In this document: positions 15,663-24,042 of the stretch, in pieces
Position numbering within the stretch: position 1 is the stretch's first letter
How the letters are laid out: each line of letters starts with the position of its first letter
Source of the DNA: Streptomyces melanogenes
GTDB taxonomy: Bacteria; Actinomycetota; Actinomycetes; Streptomycetales; Streptomycetaceae
Reading direction: 5' to 3'
DNA: 64,000 nucleotides
Assembly (NCBI RefSeq): GCF_014649795.1
Contig: NZ_BMTS01000029.1
Span: 1 to 64,000 of the forward strand
Position numbers and translations under genes: made by a program
Notes under the pieces: generated by a model
Told to the model about the DNA's origin: nothing
Databases searched by the model: none
The model's input: only the letters and a program-made list of their open reading frames with translations

Positions 15663-16526
15663 ATGCCCCCCAGTCAGCGTTCCCGACCCCGCGGCGGGTC
15701 GGCCGGGCCTCCCGAGACGGAGGCGATCAGAGACGCCGTGGCCCGGCGCATGAGCCTGCTGCCCGGCGTTGGGCTCCTGGTCGTCGCGGCGCTCGCCACC
15801 CTGTTCGTCACCGCCGTGCAGTTCTCGCCCCTCATCCAGGACTTCCTCGACTTCGGCGCCGGAGTGCTGGCCCTGGTCTCCCTCACCTCGGCGGTCATGT
15901 GGGGCCTGCTGGCCCCCGACCGCACACTCCTCTACTCCGAACACCGGTTGTTCACCCAGCGCGTCCACCGCGTGCTCGCGGTCGCCGGGCTCGCCTTCCT
16001 CGCCCTGCACATCTGGATCAAGGTCGCCCGCGACCGGACGTCGGCCTCGGCGGCGGCCCTGCCGTTCACCGACTCCACGCAGCCCGTCCTCGTCGGACTG
16101 GGCACGCTGGCCGGCTACACGTTCGTGGGAGTGGCCCTCACCGGGGCGGCGCGCAGCGCGTTCACCTCCCCGCAGCGGTCCCGGCAGTGGCGGGTGCTGC
16201 ACATGGCGGCCTACCTCGGCTGGGGCGCGGCGCTGCTCCACGGGCTGAAGGCGGGGCGCGAGGCGGCCGACTGGGTGACGTTCTCGTACACCGCCTGCGT
16301 CGCACTCGTCGCCGTCGTCCTGCTGCTGCGGCTGCGGGCCGGGACCGGGCTCGACGGGCAGAAGCAGCCGCGGCGCGAGGCGCGGGCAGCGCCGCCGTCG
16401 GCGGCGCCGCCCCAGCAACAGACGCCCGCCTACCCGCCGCCCTCGGCGGTACGGGGCCCGGCTCCCGGCAGCACCCCCACGCAGGGGGTTCCCTCGCGTC
16501 TGGTCTACGAGAGGCGGTCGGAATGA
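15663..16526 (+). CDS. Cytochrome b / ferric-reductase-like membrane protein
   Basis: The protein has 287 residues with about six membrane helices between residues 30 and 225. Histidines lie within or next to helices (RVHRVLAVAGLAFLALHIWI and VLHMAAYLGWGAALLHGL), spaced as in di-haem ferric-reductase-like or cytochrome b561-type proteins. The C-terminal 60 residues are cytoplasmic and rich in Pro, Ala and Gln. The next gene overlaps by 4 nt (ATGA) and encodes a NuoF-like flavoprotein, so the likely role is to pass electrons from NAD(P)H across the membrane to the extracytoplasmic partners upstream. Haem number and acceptor are not determinable here. The ATG at 15663 has no strong ribosome site. 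Confidence 0.75.
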   Translation: MPPSQRSRPRGGSAGPPETEAIRDAVARRMSLLPGVGLLVVAALATLFVTAVQFSPLIQDFLDFGAGVLALVSLTSAVMWGLLAPDRTLLYSEHRLFTQRVHRVLAVAGLAFLALHIWIKVARDRTSASAAALPFTDSTQPVLVGLGTLAGYTFVGVALTGAARSAFTSPQRSRQWRVLHMAAYLGWGAALLHGLKAGREAADWVTFSYTACVALVAVVLLLRLRAGTGLDGQKQPRREARAAPPSAAPPQQQTPAYPPPSAVRGPAPGSTPTQGVPSRLVYERRSE

Positions 16527-17974
16527 GCCTCGTCCAGCCCGACATCATGTCCTTCGGGCCTCCCACCCTGCTCGCGGGACTGGAGAACGCGGAGCGGATG
16601 GACCGCGACCAGCACCTGGACGCCCACGGGCCGCTGAGGCTGCTGCGCACCGACGACCTCGTGGAGCTGGCGACCGCCATCGACCTGCGGGGCCGTGGCG
16701 GCGCGGGATTCCCCTTCGCCCGCAAACTCCAGGCCGTGATGAAGTCGGCGGAGGGCGGCACCGTCAAACCCGCCGTGATCGTGAACGGCAGTGAGGGGGA
16801 GCCGAGTTGCCTCAAGGACACGGCGCTGCTGCTGCGCACCCCGCACCTGGTGATCGACGGGGCGGAGCTGGCGGCGGCGGCCATCGGCGCGGACCAGGTC
16901 GTCATCGGGGTGACCCGCCCCGACGTCGAGAAGGCGCTTCTCGACGCGCTGTCCGAGCGGGGCCCTTCCGTCATCGACATCGCGGCCGAACGGCTGCCGG
17001 AGCGCTTCGTCACCGGTGAGAGCACCGCCATGACCAACGGCCTCAACAACGGCCCGGCGCTGCCCACCGGGCGCAAGGTCCGCACCAGTGAGCGGGGCCT
17101 GGACGGTGTGCCGACGCTGTTCTCCAACACGGAGACGTTCGCCCAGCTGGCCGTGGCCTCCCGGCTCGGCGCGGCGGGCTACCGCAGGACGGGTCTGGAC
17201 GAGGAGCCGGGGACCGTGCTGCTGACCATGTCCGGTGCCCTCGTGGTGGAGTGCCCGACCGGCGTCCCGCTCAACTACGTGCTGGAGATGTGTGGCATGG
17301 CGGCCGGGCAGGGGGTGCTGGTCGGCGGCTACCACGGCCTGTGGCTCGACCCGGTCGCGGCGCAGAAGGCGCTGGTCTCCCGGGAGTCCATGAAAGCGCT
17401 GGGGGCCAGGCTCGGCGCCGGGGCCGTGCTGCCGGTGCCCGAGGACACCTGTCCCCTGGGTGAGGTCGCGCGGGTGGCCCGGTGGATGGCCGACCAGTCG
17501 GCCCAGCAGTGCGGCCCGTGCGTGTGGGGGCTCGCCCGGCTCGCCGACGAGCTGGCGGCGCTCGCGAGCGGCGGCGGACTGCCCGCGTACGACGCGGTGT
17601 TCACCCACATCAAGGGGGTCAAGGGGCGCGGCGCGTGCAGCCATCCGGACGGTACGTCCGACTTCGTCGCCTCCGCGATCTCGGTCTTCGAGGACGATGT
17701 CGCCCGCCACGTCCAGTCGGACGGCTGCGGGCGGCCCGTCCTGGGCGTGCTCCCGCTGACCAACGAGGAGGAGGCGAAGAACCAGAGCCTGGTGGTGGAC
17801 TGGACGCTGTGCCGGGGCCACGGACTGTGCGCCGACGTCCTGCCGGACGTCGTCCAGCTCGGCCCCGACTCCTATCCGGTGTCGCCCAGGATGGCGCTGG
17901 GGCCGGAGTACGGCGAGGACGCCCTCAAGGCCGTACGGCGGTGCCCGGCGCTCGCCCTGCGCATCGAAGGCTGA
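16523..17974 (+). CDS. NuoF-like NADH dehydrogenase flavoprotein fused to a small ferredoxin
   Basis: The protein has 483 residues. The NuoF 51-kDa fold is complete: the NADH/FMN loop DLRGRGGAGFPFARKL (about 55-70), NGSEGEPSCLKD (about 93-104) and an SLBB segment. The Fe-S region has QQCGPC and a downstream GACSHP; compared with the canonical SCGxCxPC, the first Cys appears to be replaced, so the cluster may be altered. The last 70 residues add a ferredoxin with Cys spacing CRGHGLC and RRCPAL, typical of a 3Fe-4S ferredoxin. No other Nuo subunits are present, so this is not complex I. It probably oxidises NADH and feeds the cytochrome b-like partner. The ATG overlaps the previous stop by 4 nt. 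Confidence 0.85.
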   Translation: MSLVQPDIMSFGPPTLLAGLENAERMDRDQHLDAHGPLRLLRTDDLVELATAIDLRGRGGAGFPFARKLQAVMKSAEGGTVKPAVIVNGSEGEPSCLKDTALLLRTPHLVIDGAELAAAAIGADQVVIGVTRPDVEKALLDALSERGPSVIDIAAERLPERFVTGESTAMTNGLNNGPALPTGRKVRTSERGLDGVPTLFSNTETFAQLAVASRLGAAGYRRTGLDEEPGTVLLTMSGALVVECPTGVPLNYVLEMCGMAAGQGVLVGGYHGLWLDPVAAQKALVSRESMKALGARLGAGAVLPVPEDTCPLGEVARVARWMADQSAQQCGPCVWGLARLADELAALASGGGLPAYDAVFTHIKGVKGRGACSHPDGTSDFVASAISVFEDDVARHVQSDGCGRPVLGVLPLTNEEEAKNQSLVVDWTLCRGHGLCADVLPDVVQLGPDSYPVSPRMALGPEYGEDALKAVRRCPALALRIEG

Positions 17975-17981
17975 ACGCGAG

Positions 17982-18003
17982 CCGGGGCCGGGAGCGGCCC
18001 CGG
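17982..18003. terminator. Bidirectional hairpin terminator
   Basis: A perfect 9-bp stem (CCGGGGCCG at 17982-17990 with 17995-18003) has a GGAG tetraloop. It lies 8 bp after the NuoF-like stop and 5 bp before the convergent phospholipase-A2-like stop. Confidence 0.75.
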
Positions 18004-18007
18004 GTTC

Positions 18008-18502
18008 TCACCCCACGGCGCGGTAGATGTCGATCAGGGTCCGGTACTTCGCGCTCTCCACGAACGGGGTGGGGGTGTAGACCCACCCGCCGATCGACGT
18101 GGCCGGGCGCTGCTCCAGATAGGCGTGGACGTCCGCGACCCACCGGTGCACGTCGGCCTGGACGCGCACGTTCCTGCCGAGCTGGACGTCAGCCTCCGTA
18201 CGGTCCTTGCGCCATTCGCGCCGGGGCAGGCTGTTCGGCCCGATCGTGTAACGGAAGTCGTGCTGGGCGAACGCCTTCCAGGTGTCGTCGGTGGTGACGA
18301 CGCCCGGCATGTCCGTATGGGCGGGGGAGTAGAAGCTCGTCTGCAGCGCGCAGATCTCGGGGACGTCCGAATGCCTGACGAGTACGCGCGCACGGAGTTT
18401 GGTGAAATCCTCGTTGCGCATTCCGGCTATGAGTCGGTAGAGATGGGGATCGAAGACTGCTACCCCAAAAGCTTCCGATGGCGGTGCGGGAATGACGGAC
18501 AC
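18008..18502 (-). CDS. Phospholipase-A2-like protein (HDFRYT motif), no signal peptide
   Basis: The protein has 164 residues. The core motif AQHDFRYTIGP (about 85-95), followed by an Asp/Asn-containing helix (EADVQLGRNV), matches the catalytic His-Asp segment of prokaryotic PLA2 (CxRHDFGYRN, then NKxxAD). An N-terminal helix (LYRLIAGMRNEDFTKLRARV) and a Phe-Tyr segment (LQTSFYS) are shared with two paralogues at 36780-37622 and 37700-39088. Unlike them, this one lacks the Cys before QHD and shows no export signal, so it may be cytoplasmic, an effector or released by another route. The GTG at 18502 has GAGAGG 8 nt upstream. The upstream region to 18630 has no gene; the sigma-like gene ends 128 bp away on the same strand. 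Confidence 0.65.
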   Translation of the reverse strand: MSVIPAPPSEAFGVAVFDPHLYRLIAGMRNEDFTKLRARVLVRHSDVPEICALQTSFYSPAHTDMPGVVTTDDTWKAFAQHDFRYTIGPNSLPRREWRKDRTEADVQLGRNVRVQADVHRWVADVHAYLEQRPATSIGGWVYTPTPFVESAKYRTLIDIYRAVG

Positions 18503-18630
18503 GCTGTTCGCCTCTCTCGGGATCCCGGCGGAAACAATTCCGTACCGAAAATCTTGCCCCTCCGTTGTATCGGACGGATGGTGATCCCGGAAGCGGTCGC
18601 CGGAAACTGTACGCGTCGGTGACAAGGCGT

Positions 18631-19671
18631 TCAGTCGTGCTGTTGCTGAAGATCAATCAGGTCGCTGGTGACCGCCTTTCCGTTTCCCCGGTGCCCGTCC
18701 AGCAGGGCGTGGGTGACGACGGCGCCGAGGGTGGCGCCGAGGGCGAATCCGGCGATGGCCAGTCCCACGCGGGTGCGCAGGGCGGCCAGTGGCCCGGTGG
18801 CCTTGGTGCCGTGGTCGTAGGCGGTCCTCGCCTGCTGGATCGCCCGTTCCAGGAACGGCGGGTCGGACGGGGGCGAGGTGACGGACGCCTTGAGGACGGG
18901 GTATTCGAGGGCCGGCCACCAGCCGAGGAGGTGGCCGGGCAGATGCGCCTCCAGGCGGGCGTCGAGGTGCGCGATGTCCTGGTACGCCTCGTAGCAGCTC
19001 TCGCACGCGTAGGCGTGGTGGAGCGGGGCCGGGTAGTTGGGCTGGACCGCCAGGGTCTGGATGGCCTCCCGGCACTCCGGCAGGATGTCCATCCGCCCCA
19101 GGTAGAGCGCCATGCGCCCGTACCGCAAGGAGCTCAGGGTGCTGGCGCGGGTGTCCTCGATCGAGGGCTGGGCGATGCCCGTGATCCGCGAGGCGAGCAG
19201 CGGCTCGTCCCGGTCGAGGACGGTGTGCCACAGCAGGCAGCGGGTCTCCCGGGAGGACTTCTCCCAGGCGAGCGTGAACTGCTCCCTCTCCTGCAGCGGC
19301 CACGGCGCCCCGTCGGCGACCCACTCGCGAAAGCGCGAGGAGAACCCTTCGCCGTCCCGGGCGCACTTGCGTACGGCGATGGTGCGCAGACAGTCCATCA
19401 GCTGGAGCCGCAGCGATCCCGCCAGCTGGTCCTTCGGGCGCTCCCCGCCGATGAGGCGCTGGAGCGTCTCGGTGAACGCCTGGAGCGTGAGCTCGTACGC
19501 GTCCAGCGAGGTCCGGGCGCAGGTGAGCGCGTAGGCGAATACCGCCGGATAATGCCGGTGGTAGAGCGGTCTGAATTCGGCTGGGTGGCCCGCCCGCACC
19601 CGTGACATGAGGATGTCGTCCGGTGCGCGTGCGGTGGCGGAGGTGGATTTCTGGTTCAGCGTCGAAACCAT
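18631..19671 (-). CDS. Membrane-anchored ECF sigma-like protein fused to an anti-sigma-like zinc/TM module
   Basis: The protein has 346 residues. The N-terminal half reads as an ECF sigma factor: region 2 (about 20-80, DDILMSRVRAG, then AEFRPLYHRHYPAVFAYAL) and a degenerate region 4 (about 145-205). The second half has HHAYACESCYEAYQ (about 220), the His-x3-Cys-x2-Cys pattern of zinc anti-sigma domains, and one membrane helix (about 305-328: VGLAIAGFALGATLGAVVTHALL) near the C-terminus. Fusion of a sigma factor and its anti-sigma domain would keep the factor at the membrane until a signal releases it. Region 4 lacks a well-formed helix-turn-helix, so it could be a non-DNA-binding relative. 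GAGGAG precedes the ATG at 19671. It is divergent from an RsbW-like kinase. Confidence 0.7.
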   Translation of the reverse strand: MVSTLNQKSTSATARAPDDILMSRVRAGHPAEFRPLYHRHYPAVFAYALTCARTSLDAYELTLQAFTETLQRLIGGERPKDQLAGSLRLQLMDCLRTIAVRKCARDGEGFSSRFREWVADGAPWPLQEREQFTLAWEKSSRETRCLLWHTVLDRDEPLLASRITGIAQPSIEDTRASTLSSLRYGRMALYLGRMDILPECREAIQTLAVQPNYPAPLHHAYACESCYEAYQDIAHLDARLEAHLPGHLLGWWPALEYPVLKASVTSPPSDPPFLERAIQQARTAYDHGTKATGPLAALRTRVGLAIAGFALGATLGAVVTHALLDGHRGNGKAVTSDLIDLQQQHD

Positions 19672-19961
19672 CGGGTTCTCCTCTCGCGCACGGGAACGGC
19701 AGCGCGCGGGGCGAGGCGTGGGGACCGGTCACAAATTACAAGGGCGCGGGCCCGACCGCGGCGCAGGGGGAGTGTCTTCGGGGTGCCTCGGTGCGACCCG
19801 CTCCCAAGACTGGCTCGCGGCTTCACGGTGCCGCGGCCTTTTGGCAATCCGCGAGCAATGCCGTACGAGAACTGTTCCGGTTTCCAAAAAGGCCTTTACG
19901 GGGTGCGTATCGAGGCCGGAGAGTCTGAGGGCCGGCTCTTCCGAACGAAAGGCCCGTGCCG
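19672..19961. other. Divergent promoter region between the sigma-like and RsbW-like genes
   Basis: No gene is supported in these 290 bp. The sequence is more AT-rich than its flanks near 19735 (ACAAATTACAAG) and 19860-19910, as expected for promoters of the two divergent genes. I could not assign a sigma-factor consensus. Confidence 0.4.
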
Positions 19962-20390
19962 ATGGGGCGAGTGAAGGATATGAGCAGCCCCTACACGTTC
20001 CGCGTGCCGGGGGGCCGAGGCACAGTGCGCCGCGCACGCCGTCGAGTCGTCGGGGTCGCGCGTGCCAGAAGGTATCCGCTCGACGAGGAGTTGATGTGTT
20101 GTCTGGAACTTCTGGCAAGCGAGCTGATAACGAACGCCGTTCAGCACGGCGGGGCGCCGAACGAGGTGTCCGTGTCCTGGACCGGCGCCCGGGTGCGGGT
20201 CGAGGTCAGTGACGTCGGCCCCGCCGCCCCGGAGCCGTTGCCTGCGGGCCCGGAGGACGAACACGGCCGGGGGCTCGTGATCGTCGACGCGCTGGCCGAC
20301 GCCTGGGGGAGGCGGCGCCACCGGCTGGGCAAGGTCACGTGGTTCGAACTGGGCCCCGGGGCCCGCCCCATGGACGCCCGGGGCTACTGA
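19962..20390 (+). CDS. RsbW-like ATP-binding anti-sigma/serine kinase domain protein
   Basis: The protein has 142 residues, a single HATPase_c_2 domain: N-box ELLASELITNAVQHG (about 49-63), a G1-like DVGP and G2 GRGLVIVDALAD (about 105-116). Streptomyces encodes dozens of these; they phosphorylate anti-anti-sigma proteins or bind sigma-B-type factors. No anti-anti-sigma gene adjoins. Position opposite a sigma-like gene suggests, but does not show, a regulatory link. Several in-frame starts exist (19956, 19962, 19968, 19980); 19962 has AAAGG 9 nt upstream and is preferred. Confidence 0.82.
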   Translation: MGRVKDMSSPYTFRVPGGRGTVRRARRRVVGVARARRYPLDEELMCCLELLASELITNAVQHGGAPNEVSVSWTGARVRVEVSDVGPAAPEPLPAGPEDEHGRGLVIVDALADAWGRRRHRLGKVTWFELGPGARPMDARGY

Positions 20391-20448
20391 GCCGGCCGGT
20401 GACGGGCCCCTGCGCCCGTACGGCCTTGTCGCCATCCCCTTCCAGACT

Positions 20449-20555
20449 CCCTCGCCTCCCCACGGGCGAGGGGGCCCGGTGCGGCCGTTCGTAGGTGTCG
20501 GCCGCACCGGGTGGCCCGAGGGCAGGGACCCGCCAATCCCCCTCTGCCCTCGGGC
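20449..20555 (+). terminator. Three consecutive stem-loops between the RsbW-like and DUF4142 genes
   Basis: Three perfect hairpins follow each other: an 8-bp stem (20449-20456 with 20465-20472), a 12-bp stem (20475-20486 with 20500-20511) and a 12-bp stem (20514-20525 with 20544-20555). The first two probably terminate the upstream gene. The third ends 48 nt before the DUF4142 start and could instead lie in that gene's leader. Confidence 0.7.
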
Positions 20556-20602
20556 TTCACGGGCGCGCCGCCGCCCCACCCACCACCGAGGAGGATCCCG
20601 TC

Positions 20603-21286
20603 GTGATGTTCCGCCGCACCACCACGGCCCCCAGGGGGCCCTCCGCCCCCGGCCGTGAACTCCAGATACCCAGGCCCCTGGTGACCGGGATGATCGTCCT
20701 GGGCCTGGCGACGACCGTGTCCGCGCTGCTCTTCCCGGTGAAGCCGTTCGCCGAGTCCCGTGAAGGCATCGGCGTCGCGACCGCGTCCGCACTGGCCGAC
20801 GACGGTCAAGGTGTCGTCAACACGCCCTCGGGGCCGCTCACTCCGGCCGACCGGGAGTTCATGCGCAGGATCCGCCTAGCGGGCCTGTGGGAGAACCCGT
20901 CGGGCCAGATGACACAGAGCAAGAGCAGCAACCCTTCGGTGAAGGAGGCCGGCATGCATCTGATCATGGGGCATGCGGACCTGGACCGCACCGTGGTCCA
21001 GGACGCCCAGATCCTCAACGTGCCGCTGCCGCAGCAGCCCAACCCGCAGCAGCAGGGGTGGCTGAACCAGATGAACGCCGATCAGGGAGAAGCCTTCGAC
21101 CGGGACTTCGCCAACCTGCTGCGCAGTGCGCACGGCAAGGTGTTCCCCATCGTCGCGGAGACGCGCGCCAAGACACAGAACACCCTGGTGCGCGCGCTGG
21201 CCGACCAGGCGAACAACACCGTCCTCGACCACATCGGCATGCTGGAGAAGACCGGGCTGGTCAACTTCCAGTCCCTGGCCAAATGA
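20603..21286 (+). CDS. DUF4142 protein, membrane-anchored or exported
   Basis: The protein has 227 residues. An N-terminal hydrophobic helix (about 26-45, LVTGMIVLGLATTVSALLF) is a signal or anchor. The rest is a four-helix ferritin-like DUF4142 domain: LTPADREFMRRIRLAGLWE, KEAGMHLIMGHADLD, an Asn/Gln loop, then GEAFDRDFANLLRSAHGKVFPIVAETRAKTQN split over two helices. DUF4142 proteins are periplasmic or surface proteins linked to envelope stress and sometimes metal binding; the typical His positions (MHLIMGHADLD and AHGK) are present. GAGGAGG is about 9 nt before the GTG at 20603. The next gene starts about 130 bp on and may be co-transcribed with the protease after it. Confidence 0.82.
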   Translation: MMFRRTTTAPRGPSAPGRELQIPRPLVTGMIVLGLATTVSALLFPVKPFAESREGIGVATASALADDGQGVVNTPSGPLTPADREFMRRIRLAGLWENPSGQMTQSKSSNPSVKEAGMHLIMGHADLDRTVVQDAQILNVPLPQQPNPQQQGWLNQMNADQGEAFDRDFANLLRSAHGKVFPIVAETRAKTQNTLVRALADQANNTVLDHIGMLEKTGLVNFQSLAK

Positions 21287-21413
21287 GAGGGCCCGACGCT
21301 CGCCGGATCCTCTACGAGAAAGTCCGGGCTCCTCGCGGGACGAGACGGACTCTCCACGAGAAGAGGCGGCGGGGTGTCCGGCTGTCGCCGTGGGTGACGG
21401 GGTGACCGACGTC

Positions 21414-22712
21414 ATGAGAATCAGCCGGCTTCCTTGGGAAGCCCCGCAGGACAGCGAGTCGCCGCCGTGCGAGCCACTGCCGCCCGTTCCGCCGTACCCC
21501 CCCGGAGAGCCGCCGAACCGCCCCGACGGACCGGCGCCCGTACCCCTGAACGGCGGGCGGACGACGGGTCTTGGGCAGCCGACAGGATTTGGGCGCCCGG
21601 CAGGTCTTGAGCGGCCGTCGGGTCCTGGCCGCCCGGCAGACCCCGAGTGGCCCGCGGGTCCCGAGCGGCGGCCGACCGGTCTGGTGCCGGTGCCGCCGGT
21701 CCCGGATCCGGTCCGGCTGCCGCAGACCCGTGCGGCGGAGCCGGAAGTCGTCCGGCGCATGCCGTCGCCCGTGCTGCTGCCCGGCCCCGCCGGTCCCGCC
21801 GCCCTCGACACGCCTGGTGGGGGACCCAGCGTGGCCGACTGCCTGTACTGGCTCTACCGCGTCAAGCAGCTCGTCCACTTCGCTGAGGACCTGCACGCGC
21901 GCTTGCGCGGAGTCGCGGCGCCCCGCAGCCGGGGCGACGACCTGCTGCGGGCCTGCGGCGCTGGTACGGCCCACGCGGCCCAGGTGCTGGGCGCGGCCAT
22001 CGAGGCGGCGGTTCCGGTGCCCGGCAGGCTGCCGCGCCCGCGCCCGCAGCAGGCGCCCATCGCCCACCGGGCCTGGGTGGAGGCCGTGTGCAGCGTGCAC
22101 GCGGAGCACGCGATCTGCCGCGAGCTGGCCGTCAGGGCGCCGGAGCACCAACTCGTCCACGGCATCAAGGAGTTGGCGCACCGGGCCGAGCGGGAGTTCC
22201 GGAAGATGGCGGGCACCCCGTCGTTCGCCTCCTGGTACGAGCGGGCGGATCCCCTCTACCGGTCCTGGATCGGCGGCACGCTCAGGGGCACGGCCCAGCC
22301 GCCCGCCCTCTTCCCCGACCGCACCGCGCTCTACCGGGCCCGCCCGGAGCTGGCGACCGGCTGGGACCTCGACGGCCCGGCCGCGCACGGCGGCGACGGG
22401 CTGCCGCTGGGGAGCCTGGAGCGGTACGTCTCGGACGAGCGCGGGGACGTGTGGGCCATCGTCCTGGCGGCGCCCGGCCACGTGGACGACCCCCGGGACT
22501 GGCCCGAGCCCTCGGGTGCGGTGATCGCCGCGCACACCGGCCCGGGGCAGCCGCCCACCCGGTGCTACCTGCTGGCGGACTCGATCGTGCCCCGGCAGGC
22601 CCTGACGCTCATCGGCCCGGGACAGGGGCGCGACCAACTGGAGCACGTCGCCTCCTCGGTGGCCGCGCTGAGGTACCCGCCGTCCATCCCATCCCTGGAG
22701 GAACGTCCATGA
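21414..22712 (+). CDS. Hypothetical protein with Pro-rich N-terminus
   Basis: The protein has about 432 residues. The first 140 are low-complexity Pro/Gly/Arg (repeats of the type GLERPSGPGRPAD). Residues 145-270 are helical (CLYWLYRVKQLVHFAEDL, AHRAWVEAVCSVHAEH, VHGIKELAHRAEREFRKM). The last 150 residues look like an alpha/beta domain (WAIVLAAPGHVD, PTRCYLLADSIVPRQALTLI). No membrane helix or signal peptide is seen. The stop overlaps the start of the secreted protease gene by 4 nt (ATGA), so the two are translationally coupled and this protein probably acts with that enzyme, perhaps in the cytoplasm before export. The start at 21414 (ATG) versus 21402 (GTG) is uncertain. No family recognised. 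Confidence 0.65.
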   Translation: MRISRLPWEAPQDSESPPCEPLPPVPPYPPGEPPNRPDGPAPVPLNGGRTTGLGQPTGFGRPAGLERPSGPGRPADPEWPAGPERRPTGLVPVPPVPDPVRLPQTRAAEPEVVRRMPSPVLLPGPAGPAALDTPGGGPSVADCLYWLYRVKQLVHFAEDLHARLRGVAAPRSRGDDLLRACGAGTAHAAQVLGAAIEAAVPVPGRLPRPRPQQAPIAHRAWVEAVCSVHAEHAICRELAVRAPEHQLVHGIKELAHRAEREFRKMAGTPSFASWYERADPLYRSWIGGTLRGTAQPPALFPDRTALYRARPELATGWDLDGPAAHGGDGLPLGSLERYVSDERGDVWAIVLAAPGHVDDPRDWPEPSGAVIAAHTGPGQPPTRCYLLADSIVPRQALTLIGPGQGRDQLEHVASSVAALRYPPSIPSLEERP

Positions 22713-23854
22713 GGCTCGTCAGGCGACGGCCGGCGGTCGCCGCCGCCGTACTCATCACGGTGCTGGCGCTCACCGCCACCATGTGCGGATCCGGGGGGCA
22801 CCAGGACGGGCGGGCCGGTGCGGCCCCCGCCACCGGGACGACGCGGCCCGCGGACCTGGAGCAGTGGAAGAACGGCGGCTGGAAGGACTGGGACCCGCGG
22901 CTGTGGCTGCGTTCGGCGAAGGACTTCTTCAACCCGGTGATCGCCGGGTTGTGGGGGCCGGACCGGATGCGCGCCGCCAGCGGGTCCCAGAAGGCGGTCG
23001 ATGCGAAGATGGCGGGCCAGGGGGTGTCCGACCCGGAGCCCGCGCCGGTGGCCGCCCAGGCCGCGACCCTCCCGTACCGCCAGAACGCCGCCCCGGTCGG
23101 GAAGATCTTCTTCGACACCCCGGAGGGCACGGCGGTGTGCTCGGGCACCGTCGTGCAGGACCCCGCGCATCCGGGGAAGTCCAACCTGGTGTGGTCGGCG
23201 GGGCACTGCGTCCACGCGGGAAGGAACGGCGGCTGGTTCCGGAACATCGCCTTCGTCCCGGACTTCAACGACACGGCGACCCCTTCGACCTCGTCCGAGG
23301 CGTCCGACTTCTCCGGCGCTCCCCAGGGCGCGAGCGGGGTGGCCCCGCTGGGAACCTGGTGGGCCGACTGGGCGCAGACCTCGCAGCAGTGGATCGACAC
23401 CGGGGAGGCCGTGGGCGGCGCGGGCGCGCCGTTCGACTTCTCCGTACTCCACGTGCAGCCCGCCCCGGGGATCACCACCTCCCTGGAGGAGGCCGTCGGT
23501 TCGGCCATGCCGGTCGACTTCGACGCTCCCCAGCCCGCCGGCATCGCGTTACTGGCCGCCATGGGCTATCCGGCGGCGGAACCCTTCGACGGCACCCGCA
23601 TCTTCGGGTGCGTCGACCGCCCCGGCCGGCTCTCCGTCGAGTCCGACCAGCCGACGATGTACCGGATCGGCTGCACCATGACGGGCGGCTCGTCGGGCGG
23701 TGGCTGGTTCGCCCGGACGGCGCAGGGCCAGTTCGCGCTGGTCTCCAACACCTCCATCGGACCCGAACCGGCGGCCTGGCTGGCCGGGCCGCGGCTGGGA
23801 CCGGAGGCGCGCGGCGTCTTCGAGGCGGTGAGCGGCCGGTTCGCCGGTTCCTGA
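22709..23854 (+). CDS. Exported trypsin-like serine peptidase
   Basis: The protein has 381 residues. A signal sequence (MRLVRRRPAVAAAVLITVLALTATMC split by its core) ends in a Cys that could be a non-canonical lipobox. The catalytic domain begins near 110: His in VWSAGHCVH, Asp in APFDFSVLHV and Ser in MTGGSSGGGWF. The GGSSGG serine context and large insertions between His and Asp place it with V8/glutamyl-endopeptidase-like secreted peptidases, not classical trypsin. A region before it (PADLEQWKNGGWKDWDPRLW) may be a propeptide or substrate-contacting segment. GGAGGAA is 7 nt before the ATG, which overlaps the previous stop. It is the only secreted protease here with a dedicated coupled partner. 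Confidence 0.85.
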   Translation: MRLVRRRPAVAAAVLITVLALTATMCGSGGHQDGRAGAAPATGTTRPADLEQWKNGGWKDWDPRLWLRSAKDFFNPVIAGLWGPDRMRAASGSQKAVDAKMAGQGVSDPEPAPVAAQAATLPYRQNAAPVGKIFFDTPEGTAVCSGTVVQDPAHPGKSNLVWSAGHCVHAGRNGGWFRNIAFVPDFNDTATPSTSSEASDFSGAPQGASGVAPLGTWWADWAQTSQQWIDTGEAVGGAGAPFDFSVLHVQPAPGITTSLEEAVGSAMPVDFDAPQPAGIALLAAMGYPAAEPFDGTRIFGCVDRPGRLSVESDQPTMYRIGCTMTGGSSGGGWFARTAQGQFALVSNTSIGPEPAAWLAGPRLGPEARGVFEAVSGRFAGS

Positions 23855-24042
23855 GGACCGGGACGCCGGAACTCGGGGGTGCGTGGACGGCTGTGTCGCC
23901 GGGGCCGCAGCGCGAGGCACACCGAGGCACTCCGGCGGATCTTGGTTCTGCGCGGCGATGAAGATTCCCTGGGACGACGGCACTTCGGCGCGAGCGCGCA
24001 CGGCGCGGCGCCTGTCATGGCCGGATCGGAAAGCTCTCTTCT

